Origin: an uncultured Bacteroidota bacterium | GTDB taxonomy: Bacteria; Bacteroidota; Bacteroidia; Chitinophagales; Chitinophagaceae | Direction of reading: 5' to 3' | Assembly: GCA_903906365.1 (NCBI GenBank) | Contig: CAIVKC010000057.1 | Location: 179,538-243,537, forward strand | DNA length: 64,000 nucleotides | In this document: positions 33,794 to 42,925 of the stretch, one piece after another | Numbering within the stretch: the first letter of the stretch is position 1 | Layout: every line of letters begins with the position of its first letter | Translations under genes and position numbers: made by a program | The notes under the pieces: model-generated | Database searches by the model: none | Told to the model about the DNA's origin: nothing | Seen by the model: only the letters and a program-made list of their open reading frames with translations

Positions 33794-35545
33794 TTAACAG
33801 GTGGGTAATTCATTACCCACTTTTTTTATGCCACCCCCGCCTGCGGCCTGAAGGACCCAGCTCAGCAGCAATACCCCGGCAGCACCTACCACATTGAGCC
33901 AAAGGAAACTCAGGTGCACGATCCCTTTCTGGTTGAGGATATGAATGGTGATCACCCCGGATTCCGTAATCAGGGCGCTTAAAAAAACAGCATTCCCCCG
34001 AATTCGTTTTAAATAGAAGGCTACCAGGAAGATACCCAGGATGACCCCATAGAACAGGGAACCCAGCACATTGACCGCTTCAATGAGGCTGTTGCCGATA
34101 TTATAGGCCAGCTGGGCCACTACAATACAAAACAGTCCCCACAGCAATGTGTATAATCGCGAAAGCCGATATTCTGTGGCCTCTGAAAGCTCCTTTCGTG
34201 AAAATCGCTTGTGAAAATCAACGATGGTACAGGAGGCCAGCGAATTCAGGGCGGCGGCGATCGATCCCCAGGCAGCCAGAAAAATGACGGCTACCAGCAG
34301 TCCGATCAACCCGCGGGGAAGATAGTCCACAACAAACCGGATGAATATGTAATTGGTGTCATTGGAATCCCCTCCCACCTTAGGATCATTGAGCCATCGT
34401 TTGACCGTGCCCCGGTACCAGGATTTCTTCTGGTCGGTTAGGGTAAGCGCCTGGCGGGTCTGACGGTACTGGGGACTGGTCGAGTCCCCGGCATGGCTGG
34501 CCAGGAAATTCATCCCTTTCACTTTGTCAGCCTGGACCTGCCGGTACTGTACCTGCAGGTCAGCCAGGGAATCCCGGTACCTGGAATGGGAGAGTAAAAC
34601 CAGCTGGGACTGGTTAAAAAAAACCGGCTCGCTGCTGAACTGGTAAAACGAAAAGACCAGCACGCCGACCAGTAAGATCATGAACTGCATGGGTACTTTA
34701 ACCAGGCCGTTCATGAGCAGACCCAGCTTGCTCTCCGTTTCATTGCGTGCGGTCAGATAGCGCCCAACCTGGGACTGGTCGGTTCCAAAATACGATAGGG
34801 CGAGGAAAAATCCGCCAATTACCCCGCTCCAAATGTTATAGCGGTCATTCCAGTCAAAATGATGATCGCTGTATCCGGTGGTGATGACATTGAGCTTGCC
34901 CGCACGGCCGCTTACATGGAGGGCGTCCATGAATCCTACATTGGAAGGCAGCAGGTGGACCACCATATACCCGGCTACAGCCATACCGCCGAATATGATG
35001 ATCAGCTGAAGCTGCTGGGTGTAGGCCACTGCCCGGGCACCACCCGTTACCGTATAGATGATCAGCAGCCCCCCCATGAAGATGTTGGTCCACATAATAT
35101 CCCAGCCCAGCAGGGAGGACAGTATAATGGAGGGCGCCGAAATGCTGATGCCCGTGGAAAGTCCCCGCTGCAGTAAAAACAGGAAAGAGGTAAGGGTCCT
35201 GGTCTTAAGATCAAATCTTTTTTCCAAAAATTCGTAGGCCGTATAAATTTTCAGTTTATGGAAAACAGGCAAAAAGGTGATGCATAAAACAACCATGGCC
35301 AGTGGCAGACCAAAATAATATTGTACGAAGCGCATCCCATCGGTATAGGCCTGACCCGGCGCTGAAAGAAAGGTCACGGCACTGGCCTGGGTGCCCATGA
35401 TACTGAGCAGTACCAGGTACCAGGGCATAGAGCGGTTGGAAAGAAAATAACCATCCAGGTTCCTGGTCGTTTGGCTCTTATAGAGACCGTAGGCTATAAT
35501 ACCCAGCAGGGTAATGGCTAAAACAATCCAGTCCAGGCGGCTCAT
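33794..35545 (-). CDS. Sodium:solute symporter (SSS family)
   Basis: 583 residues with about 13-14 membrane helices. Features include GYFLSNRSMPWYLVLLSIMGTQASAVTFLSAPG near the N-terminus, TVTGGARAVAYT, and LSYFGTDQSQVGRYL, which belong to SSS transporters of sugars or acids such as sialic acid. The substrate cannot be named. It starts inside the stop codon of a 45-codon gene (ATGA overlap), and the LmbE deacetylase and two tiny membrane proteins precede it, so it is probably the last gene of a four-gene operon. The ytxH terminator lies in its coding tail. Confidence 0.92.
   Translation of the reverse strand: MSRLDWIVLAITLLGIIAYGLYKSQTTRNLDGYFLSNRSMPWYLVLLSIMGTQASAVTFLSAPGQAYTDGMRFVQYYFGLPLAMVVLCITFLPVFHKLKIYTAYEFLEKRFDLKTRTLTSFLFLLQRGLSTGISISAPSIILSSLLGWDIMWTNIFMGGLLIIYTVTGGARAVAYTQQLQLIIIFGGMAVAGYMVVHLLPSNVGFMDALHVSGRAGKLNVITTGYSDHHFDWNDRYNIWSGVIGGFFLALSYFGTDQSQVGRYLTARNETESKLGLLMNGLVKVPMQFMILLVGVLVFSFYQFSSEPVFFNQSQLVLLSHSRYRDSLADLQVQYRQVQADKVKGMNFLASHAGDSTSPQYRQTRQALTLTDQKKSWYRGTVKRWLNDPKVGGDSNDTNYIFIRFVVDYLPRGLIGLLVAVIFLAAWGSIAAALNSLASCTIVDFHKRFSRKELSEATEYRLSRLYTLLWGLFCIVVAQLAYNIGNSLIEAVNVLGSLFYGVILGIFLVAFYLKRIRGNAVFLSALITESGVITIHILNQKGIVHLSFLWLNVVGAAGVLLLSWVLQAAGGGGIKKVGNELPTC
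33801..33827 (+). terminator. Terminator of ytxH, inside the SSS gene tail
   Basis: GTGGGTA (33801-33807) pairs with TACCCAC (33814-33820), 7 bp with a 6-nt loop, then seven T. The stem lies in the last codons of the convergent symporter gene, which ends at 33794. Confidence 0.85.
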
Positions 35546-35679
35546 GAAAAATGTTTGGTGAGCATATAAAAACCGGCCATCAGTAAGACCAGCAATCCGA
35601 TAACCAGCAGGTACCAGTAATTCCAGTTCCCGAAGATCGGGACTTTACCTGGCTGGTCCTCCTGCTTGGATTCTTTCAT
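35542..35679 (-). CDS. 45-residue membrane protein coupled to the SSS symporter
   Basis: An ATG-started frame with a polar N-terminus (MKESKQEDQPGKV), aromatic NWNYWYLL, one strong membrane helix (about residues 22-40, YWYLLVIGLLVLLMAGFYML) and a short basic end. Its TGA overlaps the ATG of the symporter by 4 nt, a classic mark of translational coupling. Other SSS transporters have small partner membrane proteins (YjcH with ActP, YhdT with PanF), but no sequence kinship to those is seen. It may be an accessory subunit or assembly factor. Confidence 0.7.
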   Translation of the reverse strand: MKESKQEDQPGKVPIFGNWNYWYLLVIGLLVLLMAGFYMLTKHFS

Positions 35680-35714
35680 GGTCCTTGTTTTACTGGCTGT
35701 AAAGCCTGATGGTA

Positions 35715-35873
35715 TTATTTATTTTTATTGTCCCTTGAAGCGATCAGGGAGGCTACCAGCAGGCCAATGGCAATGCCAATCACCATGCCGATGGTGGCCT
35801 TTTTGATAAGCCGCCCTATAACAAGCCCAAATACAATGGCAACCACGATGGCTATATCCCGTCTCCTGCCCAT
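35715..35873 (-). CDS. 52-residue glycine-rich membrane protein
   Basis: The start is the ATG giving MGRRRDIAIV, only 4 nt beyond the LmbE stop; a longer upstream frame overlaps the LmbE gene and is rejected. It has two hydrophobic segments (DIAIVVAIVFGLVIGRLI and IGMVIGIAIGLLVASLIA) with Gly-zipper-like spacing, and a charged tail. Function unknown. Position between LmbE and the coupled 45-residue protein suggests an operon member. Confidence 0.65.
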   Translation of the reverse strand: MGRRRDIAIVVAIVFGLVIGRLIKKATIGMVIGIAIGLLVASLIASRDNKNK

Positions 35874-35877
35874 AGTG

Positions 35878-38352
35878 CTAAAATCCCTTTTTTTGGTTAA
35901 GTGCAATAATATTGGCCAGCAGACGGAATGCCCCGGGCACGCCGGCCGGGAGTTCCCTGAAAAATACCAGACCCGTGTAAACAAATTTTCCCTTTCCGTA
36001 ATCCGTCACTACCAGGCTTCCCTGCTGAGCAGGCTCGCTACCATCATGCATGGATAATACCGTCTCGTATTTTGGATCCAGCTGGCTGGCAAAATAGATG
36101 CCCCGTTCCTGGATCCAGCCCTCAAAATCGGCGGCGGTGATTTTATTGGGATAGTTGAGTACCTTTTGATCGGCCTTTATAAAATCCACTTTGGCATCTT
36201 CTTCGGTAACCCTTGTGTTGGAAATGGCAAAGGGATAAGGCCCTATTTTCACTTTTGCGTTGCCGAGATTATTCCGGTTATACTGCACAACCAGGTTTCC
36301 CCCATCCCTTACATAGTCCATCAGCTGGTCATATTTTGAAAATAGCCAGTCATGCACATCATAGGCCCTTACCCCGGTAAGCACAGCGTCAAACTGGGCC
36401 AGTCCGGCAGCCGTAATGTCCTTTTCCTTCAGCATGGTTACTTCATAGCCCATCTGCTGCAGGGCCTGGGGCACTTTATCGCCGGCTCCTTCGATATATC
36501 CGATCTTGTGCCCGGCTGTTTTAACGTCAGCCTGCACAAATTTTTCCCTCGATTTGAGAAAATAGTCAATCCGCGGAATATGATCATAACTGATGGTCCT
36601 GAGCTGCCTGGCCGTATCCATCCTGCCTGCAGCGCCGATAAGCAAATTGCATTGAAGGGTTGCCTTTGAATGGCCCGGGTTGCCGGCTGTAAAAGCAACC
36701 ACCGAGCGGGTGGCGTTGGCGGAAACCTCCTTTAACTCGATATCCCCGGCGGGGGTCAGGGCTATGGAAGGCGGCGGGTTGCGCGGGTTTTGATTTTTGG
36801 TTATGGCCTGGAAACCCTTGGTTTGTCCACTGCCCACCAGCAGGAGTTCGGGATCGAACTGCCCGGTATAGGGCGGGAGCACGCTGAGCGGCTGGTACAA
36901 TTCTCCCTTCACCGCATCGGTATATTTATACTGGACCGGCCGGGAAAAGACAAACTCCTCCCCTTCTACTGTCAGGTGAAACCTGGCTTCATAAGCCGGC
37001 CGGCTCTGGGGCTCTCCAATGAGTTCCTGATCCGATACGTTGAAAGAACCACGGGACATATCCTCCACCAGCCAGTAGGGCTGGGTGATGGGTTTATCCA
37101 GGGGCACATAGATACTCTTTTGAAGCAGGTAATTTTTATTGACTGCCAGGTCCTGCCGGTAGAGGGTGTCAAATCCATTTACCGAAATTTCACTAACGGA
37201 GATATGGGTATTGAGCCGGCTGTTGAGTACAAAATTGATGGCCAGGGAATCCCCCTGTACCGTATAGCCGCTGCGTACGGTGGCTTCCAGCCAGAGCCCG
37301 GAGCAGGCTTCAATGAGCTGCTGGACTTCTTTGAGCTTCTGGGTCTTCCAGTAGCCTTCCTTCAGCCGGCTGATTTGCCGGTAGAGTTCCACCAGTCCCG
37401 GGACCGATTTTTCCGGGTTTGCCATAGAAAAATGCTCAATCAGCCCCTCTATGAGGTGCTGTATGGGTGCGCCCCCCTCCACCCTGTTCCAATTGGCCGT
37501 TACGCCGTTCATCGGGTCGCTATGGGCGTCTTCCCCGGCCACGGTGCTGAAATATTCCATCGATGGTCCCCTGGCAGGGGTGAGGGCAGCACCCTGGCTT
37601 TTATGCTGGGTGCGGCTTTCAGCCGCAATCTCCCCGTAGCTTTTTCCCAGGATCGGGGAATACACGCCTACGTCTATTTTCATCTGGTCTTCACTGGTGG
37701 TGTTGGTAGAGCCAAAATTAAAAGTGTTCCACAGGATTCTCCTGGCCTTCCAGACGGTGACGCCATGAGCAAACTGCTCAGGGTAGCGGCTGGGATCGGC
37801 CGCCGCTTCAAAAGCCTCATGGGCCAGCACGGCAGAGGCCGAATGGTGTCCGTGTCCGGCCCGTGCGTCTTCGGGAAAGCGTGTAATGATGACATCAGGC
37901 TGGAACCTGCGGATGACCCAGACAACATCGCCCAGCACCTTTTCCTTATCCCAGGTTTTAAGTGCCTCCTCGGTGGATTTGCTGAATCCAAAATCAAATG
38001 CGCGGGAAAAGAACTGTTCCGCCCCGTCAATTCTCCGGGCAGCGAGCATTTCCTGGGTGCGGATCAGGCCTAATTCCACCCCCTGCTCATCGCCGATGAG
38101 GTTCTGTCCGCCATCTCCCCGGGTCATGGATAAATACCCTGTACGGTACAGTCTCTCTTTGGCGAAATAGGCAATCAGCCGGGAATTTTCATCATCGGGG
38201 TGGGCGGCAATATAGAGGACTGAGCCCAGTACATTCAATTTCTTAAGCCTTAAAAAAATTTCAGCGGAGGGGTAAGATGCCGGAGGTTGCGCCAGGAGTG
38301 AACCAATCTGTATGCAACAACCAAAAGCTAGCAGAAGGACTGTTTTTCTCAT
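35878..38352 (-). CDS. LmbE/PIG-L deacetylase with C-terminal amidotransferase-like domain
   Basis: 824 residues with a signal peptide. Zinc ligands are AAHPDDE (His51, Asp54) and GHGHHSASAV near residue 165-172. PIG-L enzymes remove acetyl groups from N-acetyl-glucosamine-type compounds, and this long form (against 220-300 residues for BshB) is the secreted Bacteroidota type. The C-terminal 220 residues resemble a class I amidotransferase/ThuA-like fold (IGYIEGAGDKVPQAL, VLTGVRAYDVHDW). Followed by two small membrane proteins and a sodium symporter, it may deacetylate an amino sugar outside the inner membrane for uptake. Confidence 0.88.
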   Translation of the reverse strand: MRKTVLLLAFGCCIQIGSLLAQPPASYPSAEIFLRLKKLNVLGSVLYIAAHPDDENSRLIAYFAKERLYRTGYLSMTRGDGGQNLIGDEQGVELGLIRTQEMLAARRIDGAEQFFSRAFDFGFSKSTEEALKTWDKEKVLGDVVWVIRRFQPDVIITRFPEDARAGHGHHSASAVLAHEAFEAAADPSRYPEQFAHGVTVWKARRILWNTFNFGSTNTTSEDQMKIDVGVYSPILGKSYGEIAAESRTQHKSQGAALTPARGPSMEYFSTVAGEDAHSDPMNGVTANWNRVEGGAPIQHLIEGLIEHFSMANPEKSVPGLVELYRQISRLKEGYWKTQKLKEVQQLIEACSGLWLEATVRSGYTVQGDSLAINFVLNSRLNTHISVSEISVNGFDTLYRQDLAVNKNYLLQKSIYVPLDKPITQPYWLVEDMSRGSFNVSDQELIGEPQSRPAYEARFHLTVEGEEFVFSRPVQYKYTDAVKGELYQPLSVLPPYTGQFDPELLLVGSGQTKGFQAITKNQNPRNPPPSIALTPAGDIELKEVSANATRSVVAFTAGNPGHSKATLQCNLLIGAAGRMDTARQLRTISYDHIPRIDYFLKSREKFVQADVKTAGHKIGYIEGAGDKVPQALQQMGYEVTMLKEKDITAAGLAQFDAVLTGVRAYDVHDWLFSKYDQLMDYVRDGGNLVVQYNRNNLGNAKVKIGPYPFAISNTRVTEEDAKVDFIKADQKVLNYPNKITAADFEGWIQERGIYFASQLDPKYETVLSMHDGSEPAQQGSLVVTDYGKGKFVYTGLVFFRELPAGVPGAFRLLANIIALNQKKGF

Positions 38353-38444
38353 TCAAATTCTTTTTTTATTCTATATGGGCCGGCGGACCTGCCCCTGAAC
38401 TATTGCCGGTTCACCAATTTAAGTATTCTCTTTTTACCAGCGGG

Positions 38445-38479
38445 CAAAATAACAAGAGCGGGGCATATAATTGCCCCGC
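38445..38479 (-). terminator. Terminator of the M14 peptidase gene
   Basis: An 8-bp perfect stem GCGGGGCA/TGCCCCGC (38458-38465, 38472-38479) with a 6-nt loop; on the minus strand TCTTGTTATTTT follows, a broken T tract. Confidence 0.65.
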
Positions 38480-38536
38480 CTGTAAAAATTTCCAGTTTAA
38501 AATGCGGGATCCCGCCGGGAGCCGGGCAGGTTGAAC

Positions 38537-41065
38537 CTACTGGCCGACCATAAACACGGCATTGCAGAGCAGGAGTTTTCCGTTTTCCCAGAAATTGCGG
38601 AAGATCACGTCATCTGTGATATAAACAATATTGCCCCGTCCCATGTCCTGCACACCGAAAACCAGGCCGTCCTTCATTTTCTCTTTTGCCTTGTTACCGG
38701 CAAACCCGCTGACATAATTGTCTTTTTTAATCACCCCCACATTCCATCCGCCTTCTTTGAGAAATTCAAACATCTGGTCGTTCAGGCGCAGGGAATAAAA
38801 ATAACCGGGGTACCCGAAAGCCAGGGGATGGGACTCATCGAGCTCCACTTTATAGATGGCGCCGGGAGTGCTGCGGGCCAGGTCATCCCGTTCCCGGTTC
38901 TCATACTTGGGCAGGCTGGTATAATCCTCCTTTTTATCCCGGTTTCTGGAAGTATCCTTTTTTTCGGATCCCTCTTCTTTAATACGGATACCAAAATCTG
39001 CTTTGGCCAGCTGTCCCACGGCATTTTCCAGGGCCACCAGCCGCCCACCCTGCTGAATCCAGTTTTTCAGGATGTCTGCCTGTCCTTTTTCGGACAGGAA
39101 CCGGTAATTCCCGTCAGGCATCAGGAGCACATCGATATTTTTGAGAGTGAGCCTTCCGAAATCCTCCGCATTGACCAGGGTGATGGGATAATCCAGCTGC
39201 TGTTCGAAAAAGTGCCAGATCTCCCCGCTGGAAGAAGAGCTTACGCCTGCGCCGGTGAGCAGGGCTACCACCGGTTTATGGATCAGGTGTACCTCATCGC
39301 TGCCAAAATCCCTGCCCTTATCCACAAAGCCCGAACTGATGGCATATAGCGTTTCTCCCGCTGCCCTGGCTGATTCAATGACGGTCTGCCAGAGTTCAGC
39401 GCCCATAGCCTTGTTGGAGGTTTTGAGGATCAGCAGGGTACCCCGGTCAAATTTTTTACCCTTGGTTTCAAAGGCCTGCTCTGCATAGCGTACACGGACC
39501 CCCTTTTTAAGCAGGCTGGCCAGCAAACGGGCACTGCCCATCCCGCTCCAGGGTATGGCATACCCGTAAGTGGTGGATGCCGCTGCGGCCGGCTCCACCT
39601 TTTTTTCCTGACGGGTAGGCAGGAAGCTGTTACAGCCGTATACCTGCAGCCCGTATACAAAAGGGACAGACCAGGCCGTGATATCATAGGTAACCGAATC
39701 GCTTATTTTGGAATTTTTTTCGAAAAGCACTTTGATGAGGTTGGCCTTGGGCTGGTTGCTGTTGATGACCAGGTCGGCCCGGTCTGCTGTAAAGTTCTCC
39801 TGGCGACCCTGGAAATAGTTGTACCCTGTCAGGCTGCCGGTTTCGGCATAACCCCAGTCTATGCGGTTACGTTCCAAAAAGGACTTGAGCGCTTCGGTTT
39901 TGCTTCCGTGGTCGGACCGTATGTAATAGGATTTGAACTCTGAGGGCAGGCCGGTTTTGGCCAGGTTGAAATACTGGTGAAATTCCCGGATAAGGCGCTG
40001 CTGGTTTTGTGCGCTGACCTCAATGGTAGACATGCCGGTGGTGAAATGGTGCATCATCCGGTCGGTGAGGGTAAGGGTATCGCCGGAACGATTGATCACG
40101 GCCAGCCCGGCCCGGATCCCCCCCTGCTCGAAGGTCATACCGATGGCGCCATTGTACATGGGATAAGTATCTCCGTAACTTGGGTAAAACAGGTCAAATC
40201 TTTCCTTGGTAAAGTAAAGCCAGCCATTGGCATCAAAATAGGATGCGTTGTTTTGGCCGATCAGTTTCTGAAAATCACGCTGCCAGTGGGTTATGACTTC
40301 ATGAAAGGGTTCGGCCGCCGGTGCAAAATAGTAGGGTGCATTGAAGCCCTGTTCATGGTAATCCACATGGACCTGGGGAAGCCACTGATTGTATTTGTTC
40401 AGACGCTGCTGGGTTTCCACCTGTGTCTGCCAGGCCCAGTCCCGGTTGAGGTCAAAATTATAATGGTTGCTCCTGCCCCCGGGCCATGGCTCGGCATGTT
40501 CCCGGGCCTGGGGATCCGGATTGGGTTGGTAGCCTACCACGGAATTATACCAGTTGACATAGCGGTCCCTGCCATCCGGGTTGATGCAGGGGTCCAGTAT
40601 GACCACCAGATGGCTAAGCCACTGGCGGGTCTTTTCGTTGGCAGGGTTGACCAGCTCAAAGAGGGTCTTCATGGCAGCTTCTGAGGAAGCGGCTTCATTG
40701 CCATGAACATTATAGCTGAGCCATACAATGGCCGGTGTATTTTCATCACCCGGTTCCTTATCGGGGGCCATCCCCGCCAGGCGCAGGTTGTTGACCCGAA
40801 TGGATTCGAGTCGCTGGATATTTTCAGGCAGGCCTACATAGGCAAGCAACAGGGGCCTTCCTTCATAGGTTTCCCCGTATTGCTCCAGCCTGACCATGGA
40901 AGGGGCTGCTTTGGCCACTTCCTGGAAATAATGGACGATTTTAAAATGCGGGGTAAAATGGGAACCCAGCGCATATCCCAGGAACTGTTCTGGAGAGGGA
41001 ACAGTCTGGGATTTTGCCATCAGGGCAAAAAAGCATAAAGTAAATAAGGCAGTCAGTTTTTTCAT
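38537..41065 (-). CDS. M14-family zinc carboxypeptidase with amidotransferase-like C-terminus
   Basis: 842 residues from the internal ATG MKKLTALF, which gives a good signal peptide; the upstream extension is rejected. The M14 zinc site is NVHGNEAAS (His121, Glu124) with a second His in HVDYHEQG. The domain spans about residues 60-380. The C-terminal half contains a Rossmann-like part (ALLTGAGVSSSSSGEIWHFFEQQLDYPITLV, IDVLLMPDG, LKNWIQQGGRLVALENAVG) like the class I amidotransferase fold seen in the LmbE protein and the ThuA protein of this window. It cleaves peptides outside the cytoplasm; the substrate is not known. It is divergent from gamma-glutamyltransferase. Confidence 0.88.
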   Translation of the reverse strand: MKKLTALFTLCFFALMAKSQTVPSPEQFLGYALGSHFTPHFKIVHYFQEVAKAAPSMVRLEQYGETYEGRPLLLAYVGLPENIQRLESIRVNNLRLAGMAPDKEPGDENTPAIVWLSYNVHGNEAASSEAAMKTLFELVNPANEKTRQWLSHLVVILDPCINPDGRDRYVNWYNSVVGYQPNPDPQAREHAEPWPGGRSNHYNFDLNRDWAWQTQVETQQRLNKYNQWLPQVHVDYHEQGFNAPYYFAPAAEPFHEVITHWQRDFQKLIGQNNASYFDANGWLYFTKERFDLFYPSYGDTYPMYNGAIGMTFEQGGIRAGLAVINRSGDTLTLTDRMMHHFTTGMSTIEVSAQNQQRLIREFHQYFNLAKTGLPSEFKSYYIRSDHGSKTEALKSFLERNRIDWGYAETGSLTGYNYFQGRQENFTADRADLVINSNQPKANLIKVLFEKNSKISDSVTYDITAWSVPFVYGLQVYGCNSFLPTRQEKKVEPAAAASTTYGYAIPWSGMGSARLLASLLKKGVRVRYAEQAFETKGKKFDRGTLLILKTSNKAMGAELWQTVIESARAAGETLYAISSGFVDKGRDFGSDEVHLIHKPVVALLTGAGVSSSSSGEIWHFFEQQLDYPITLVNAEDFGRLTLKNIDVLLMPDGNYRFLSEKGQADILKNWIQQGGRLVALENAVGQLAKADFGIRIKEEGSEKKDTSRNRDKKEDYTSLPKYENRERDDLARSTPGAIYKVELDESHPLAFGYPGYFYSLRLNDQMFEFLKEGGWNVGVIKKDNYVSGFAGNKAKEKMKDGLVFGVQDMGRGNIVYITDDVIFRNFWENGKLLLCNAVFMVGQ

Positions 41066-41184
41066 ATTTTTGAAAATAAGTTGTGAATATAGGAAAAGCG
41101 CTAAAATAATTTCTGATTGCTCCTGTTTCACAGTTTATTATAACCCGGATCTATCTTTTCGCATCGTTTAAAACATGGCCCATT

Positions 41185-42900
41185 ATGTCTGAGACCAGGA
41201 ATTCCCTTTGTTTGCCCCTGCTTTTCATATTGTCGTTTCCCGCGCTGTTATATGCCCAGAATGATTTCAACCCCTACCATTACCAGGTAGAAAAAAGAGC
41301 CCTCTGCACACATGGCGCGGTCGTGTCGGCCCATCCCCTGGCCAGCAGGGTCGGAGTGGATATCCTGAAAATGGGTGGCAACGCCTTTGATGCAGCCATC
41401 GCCACCCAGCTGGCCCTTGCCGTGGTGTATCCGGGAGCCGGCAATATCGGGGGTGGCGGATTTATGGTAGCCAGGCTGGCCAATGGCAAGAATCTGGCAG
41501 TGGACTTCCGGGAAAAGGCACCCGGCCATGCCACCCGGGATATGTATCTGGACTCCGCGGGAAATGCCCAGGCAGCCCTAAGTCAAAATGGGGCCCTGTC
41601 TTCGGGGGTACCAGGCACAGTGGCCGGGCTCTTTGAAGCCTGGAAATACGCCAGGCTGCCTTTCAAAAAACTGATCCAGCCGGCCATAGATCTGGCTGAA
41701 AAAGGTTTCTGCATTTCCAGCGCCGAAGCCAGCAATCTCAACGAATTCCAGTCGACTTTCCGGAAATATAACACCGTAATGCCCGTATTTGTCAAAGAGC
41801 AGCCCTGGAAGGAGGGCGATACCCTGGTGCAAAAAGAGCTGGCACACACCCTGCGCCTGATCCGGGATAACGGGGCCAGGGGATTTTATGAAGGGGAGAT
41901 AGCCGGGCTCATCGTAGCCGAATCCAAGAGAAGTCATGGCATACTTACCCTGGAAGACCTGCGGACCTATAAAGCCATTGAAAGGGAAGCGGTGGTCTTT
42001 CCCTATAAAAGGGATTATTCCATCATCACCATGCCCCTGCCAGCCAGTGGAGGAGTGCTGCTTCCCCAGATGCTGAAAATGATCGAGGACCAGCCGTTAA
42101 AAAAGTATGGCTTTGAATCCGTTAAGGCCGTCCACCTGATGGCCGAGGTAGAAAGGCTGGCCTATGCAGACCGTGCCAAGTACCTGGGAGACAAGGACTT
42201 TTACCATGTGCCTGTGAAGACCCTGACGAGCACACCCTATATCATGGCCAGGATGAAGCTCTATGACCCCAACCGGGCGGGAAACAGCCAGGACATACAG
42301 GCCGGACAAATCAAACCGGAAAGTGAAGAAACCACCCATTTTAACGTGTATGATAAATATGGCAACGCCGTTTCCATCACGACCACCCTCAATGGGGAGT
42401 ACGGCAGCGCCACCGTGGTGGGCGGGGCAGGCTTCCTGCTCAACAATGAGATGGATGATTTCAGCGTGAAGCCCGGGGTTCCCAATATGTATGGCGCCGT
42501 CGGGGGCGAAGCCAACGCCATCGCCGCCGGCAAGCGTATGTTGAGTTCCATGACACCGACCATTGTGCTTAAAAACGGCAAGCCTTACCTGGTCGTCGGA
42601 ACACCGGGTGGCACCACCATTACGACCTCCGTTTTTCAGACCATTGTGGATATCCTGGATTTTGACCTCAGCCCTTCGGATGCTGTCAATATGCCGAAAT
42701 TCCACCACCAGTGGTTACCAGACATCCTCTTTGTGGAAAAAGACCTCCCGCAGGCCACATTGGAGGAGCTTGAAAAAATGGGCTACCATGTGAAAAAAAG
42801 AGAACATATTGGAAGGACAGAAGTGATCCGAATTTCAGAGGCCGGAGGCATCGAAGCAGTGGGAGACAAAAGGGGGGATGATACCGCCCTGGGATACTGA
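41185..42900 (+). CDS. ggt: Gamma-glutamyltransferase
   Basis: 571 residues with a signal peptide (ALLYAQ). The small-subunit nucleophile is Thr383 in EETTHFNVYD, matching Thr391 of the E. coli enzyme, and GKRMLSSMTPTIVL and DDFSVKPGVPNMYGAVGGEAN match the oxyanion and product loops. The precursor self-cleaves before this Thr to give about 380- and 190-residue subunits. It hydrolyses gamma-glutamyl compounds such as glutathione in the periplasm. A DinB-like gene follows 25 bp downstream. Confidence 0.95.
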   Translation: MSETRNSLCLPLLFILSFPALLYAQNDFNPYHYQVEKRALCTHGAVVSAHPLASRVGVDILKMGGNAFDAAIATQLALAVVYPGAGNIGGGGFMVARLANGKNLAVDFREKAPGHATRDMYLDSAGNAQAALSQNGALSSGVPGTVAGLFEAWKYARLPFKKLIQPAIDLAEKGFCISSAEASNLNEFQSTFRKYNTVMPVFVKEQPWKEGDTLVQKELAHTLRLIRDNGARGFYEGEIAGLIVAESKRSHGILTLEDLRTYKAIEREAVVFPYKRDYSIITMPLPASGGVLLPQMLKMIEDQPLKKYGFESVKAVHLMAEVERLAYADRAKYLGDKDFYHVPVKTLTSTPYIMARMKLYDPNRAGNSQDIQAGQIKPESEETTHFNVYDKYGNAVSITTTLNGEYGSATVVGGAGFLLNNEMDDFSVKPGVPNMYGAVGGEANAIAAGKRMLSSMTPTIVLKNGKPYLVVGTPGGTTITTSVFQTIVDILDFDLSPSDAVNMPKFHHQWLPDILFVEKDLPQATLEELEKMGYHVKKREHIGRTEVIRISEAGGIEAVGDKRGDDTALGY

Positions 42901-42925
42901 CCCATACTTATAAATACATTTTAAT

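Noticed and set aside
36790..38073. A 427-codon plus-strand open frame opposite the LmbE gene.
   Set aside because: It is antisense to a protein with clear LmbE motifs and shows no recognisable domain or start context.
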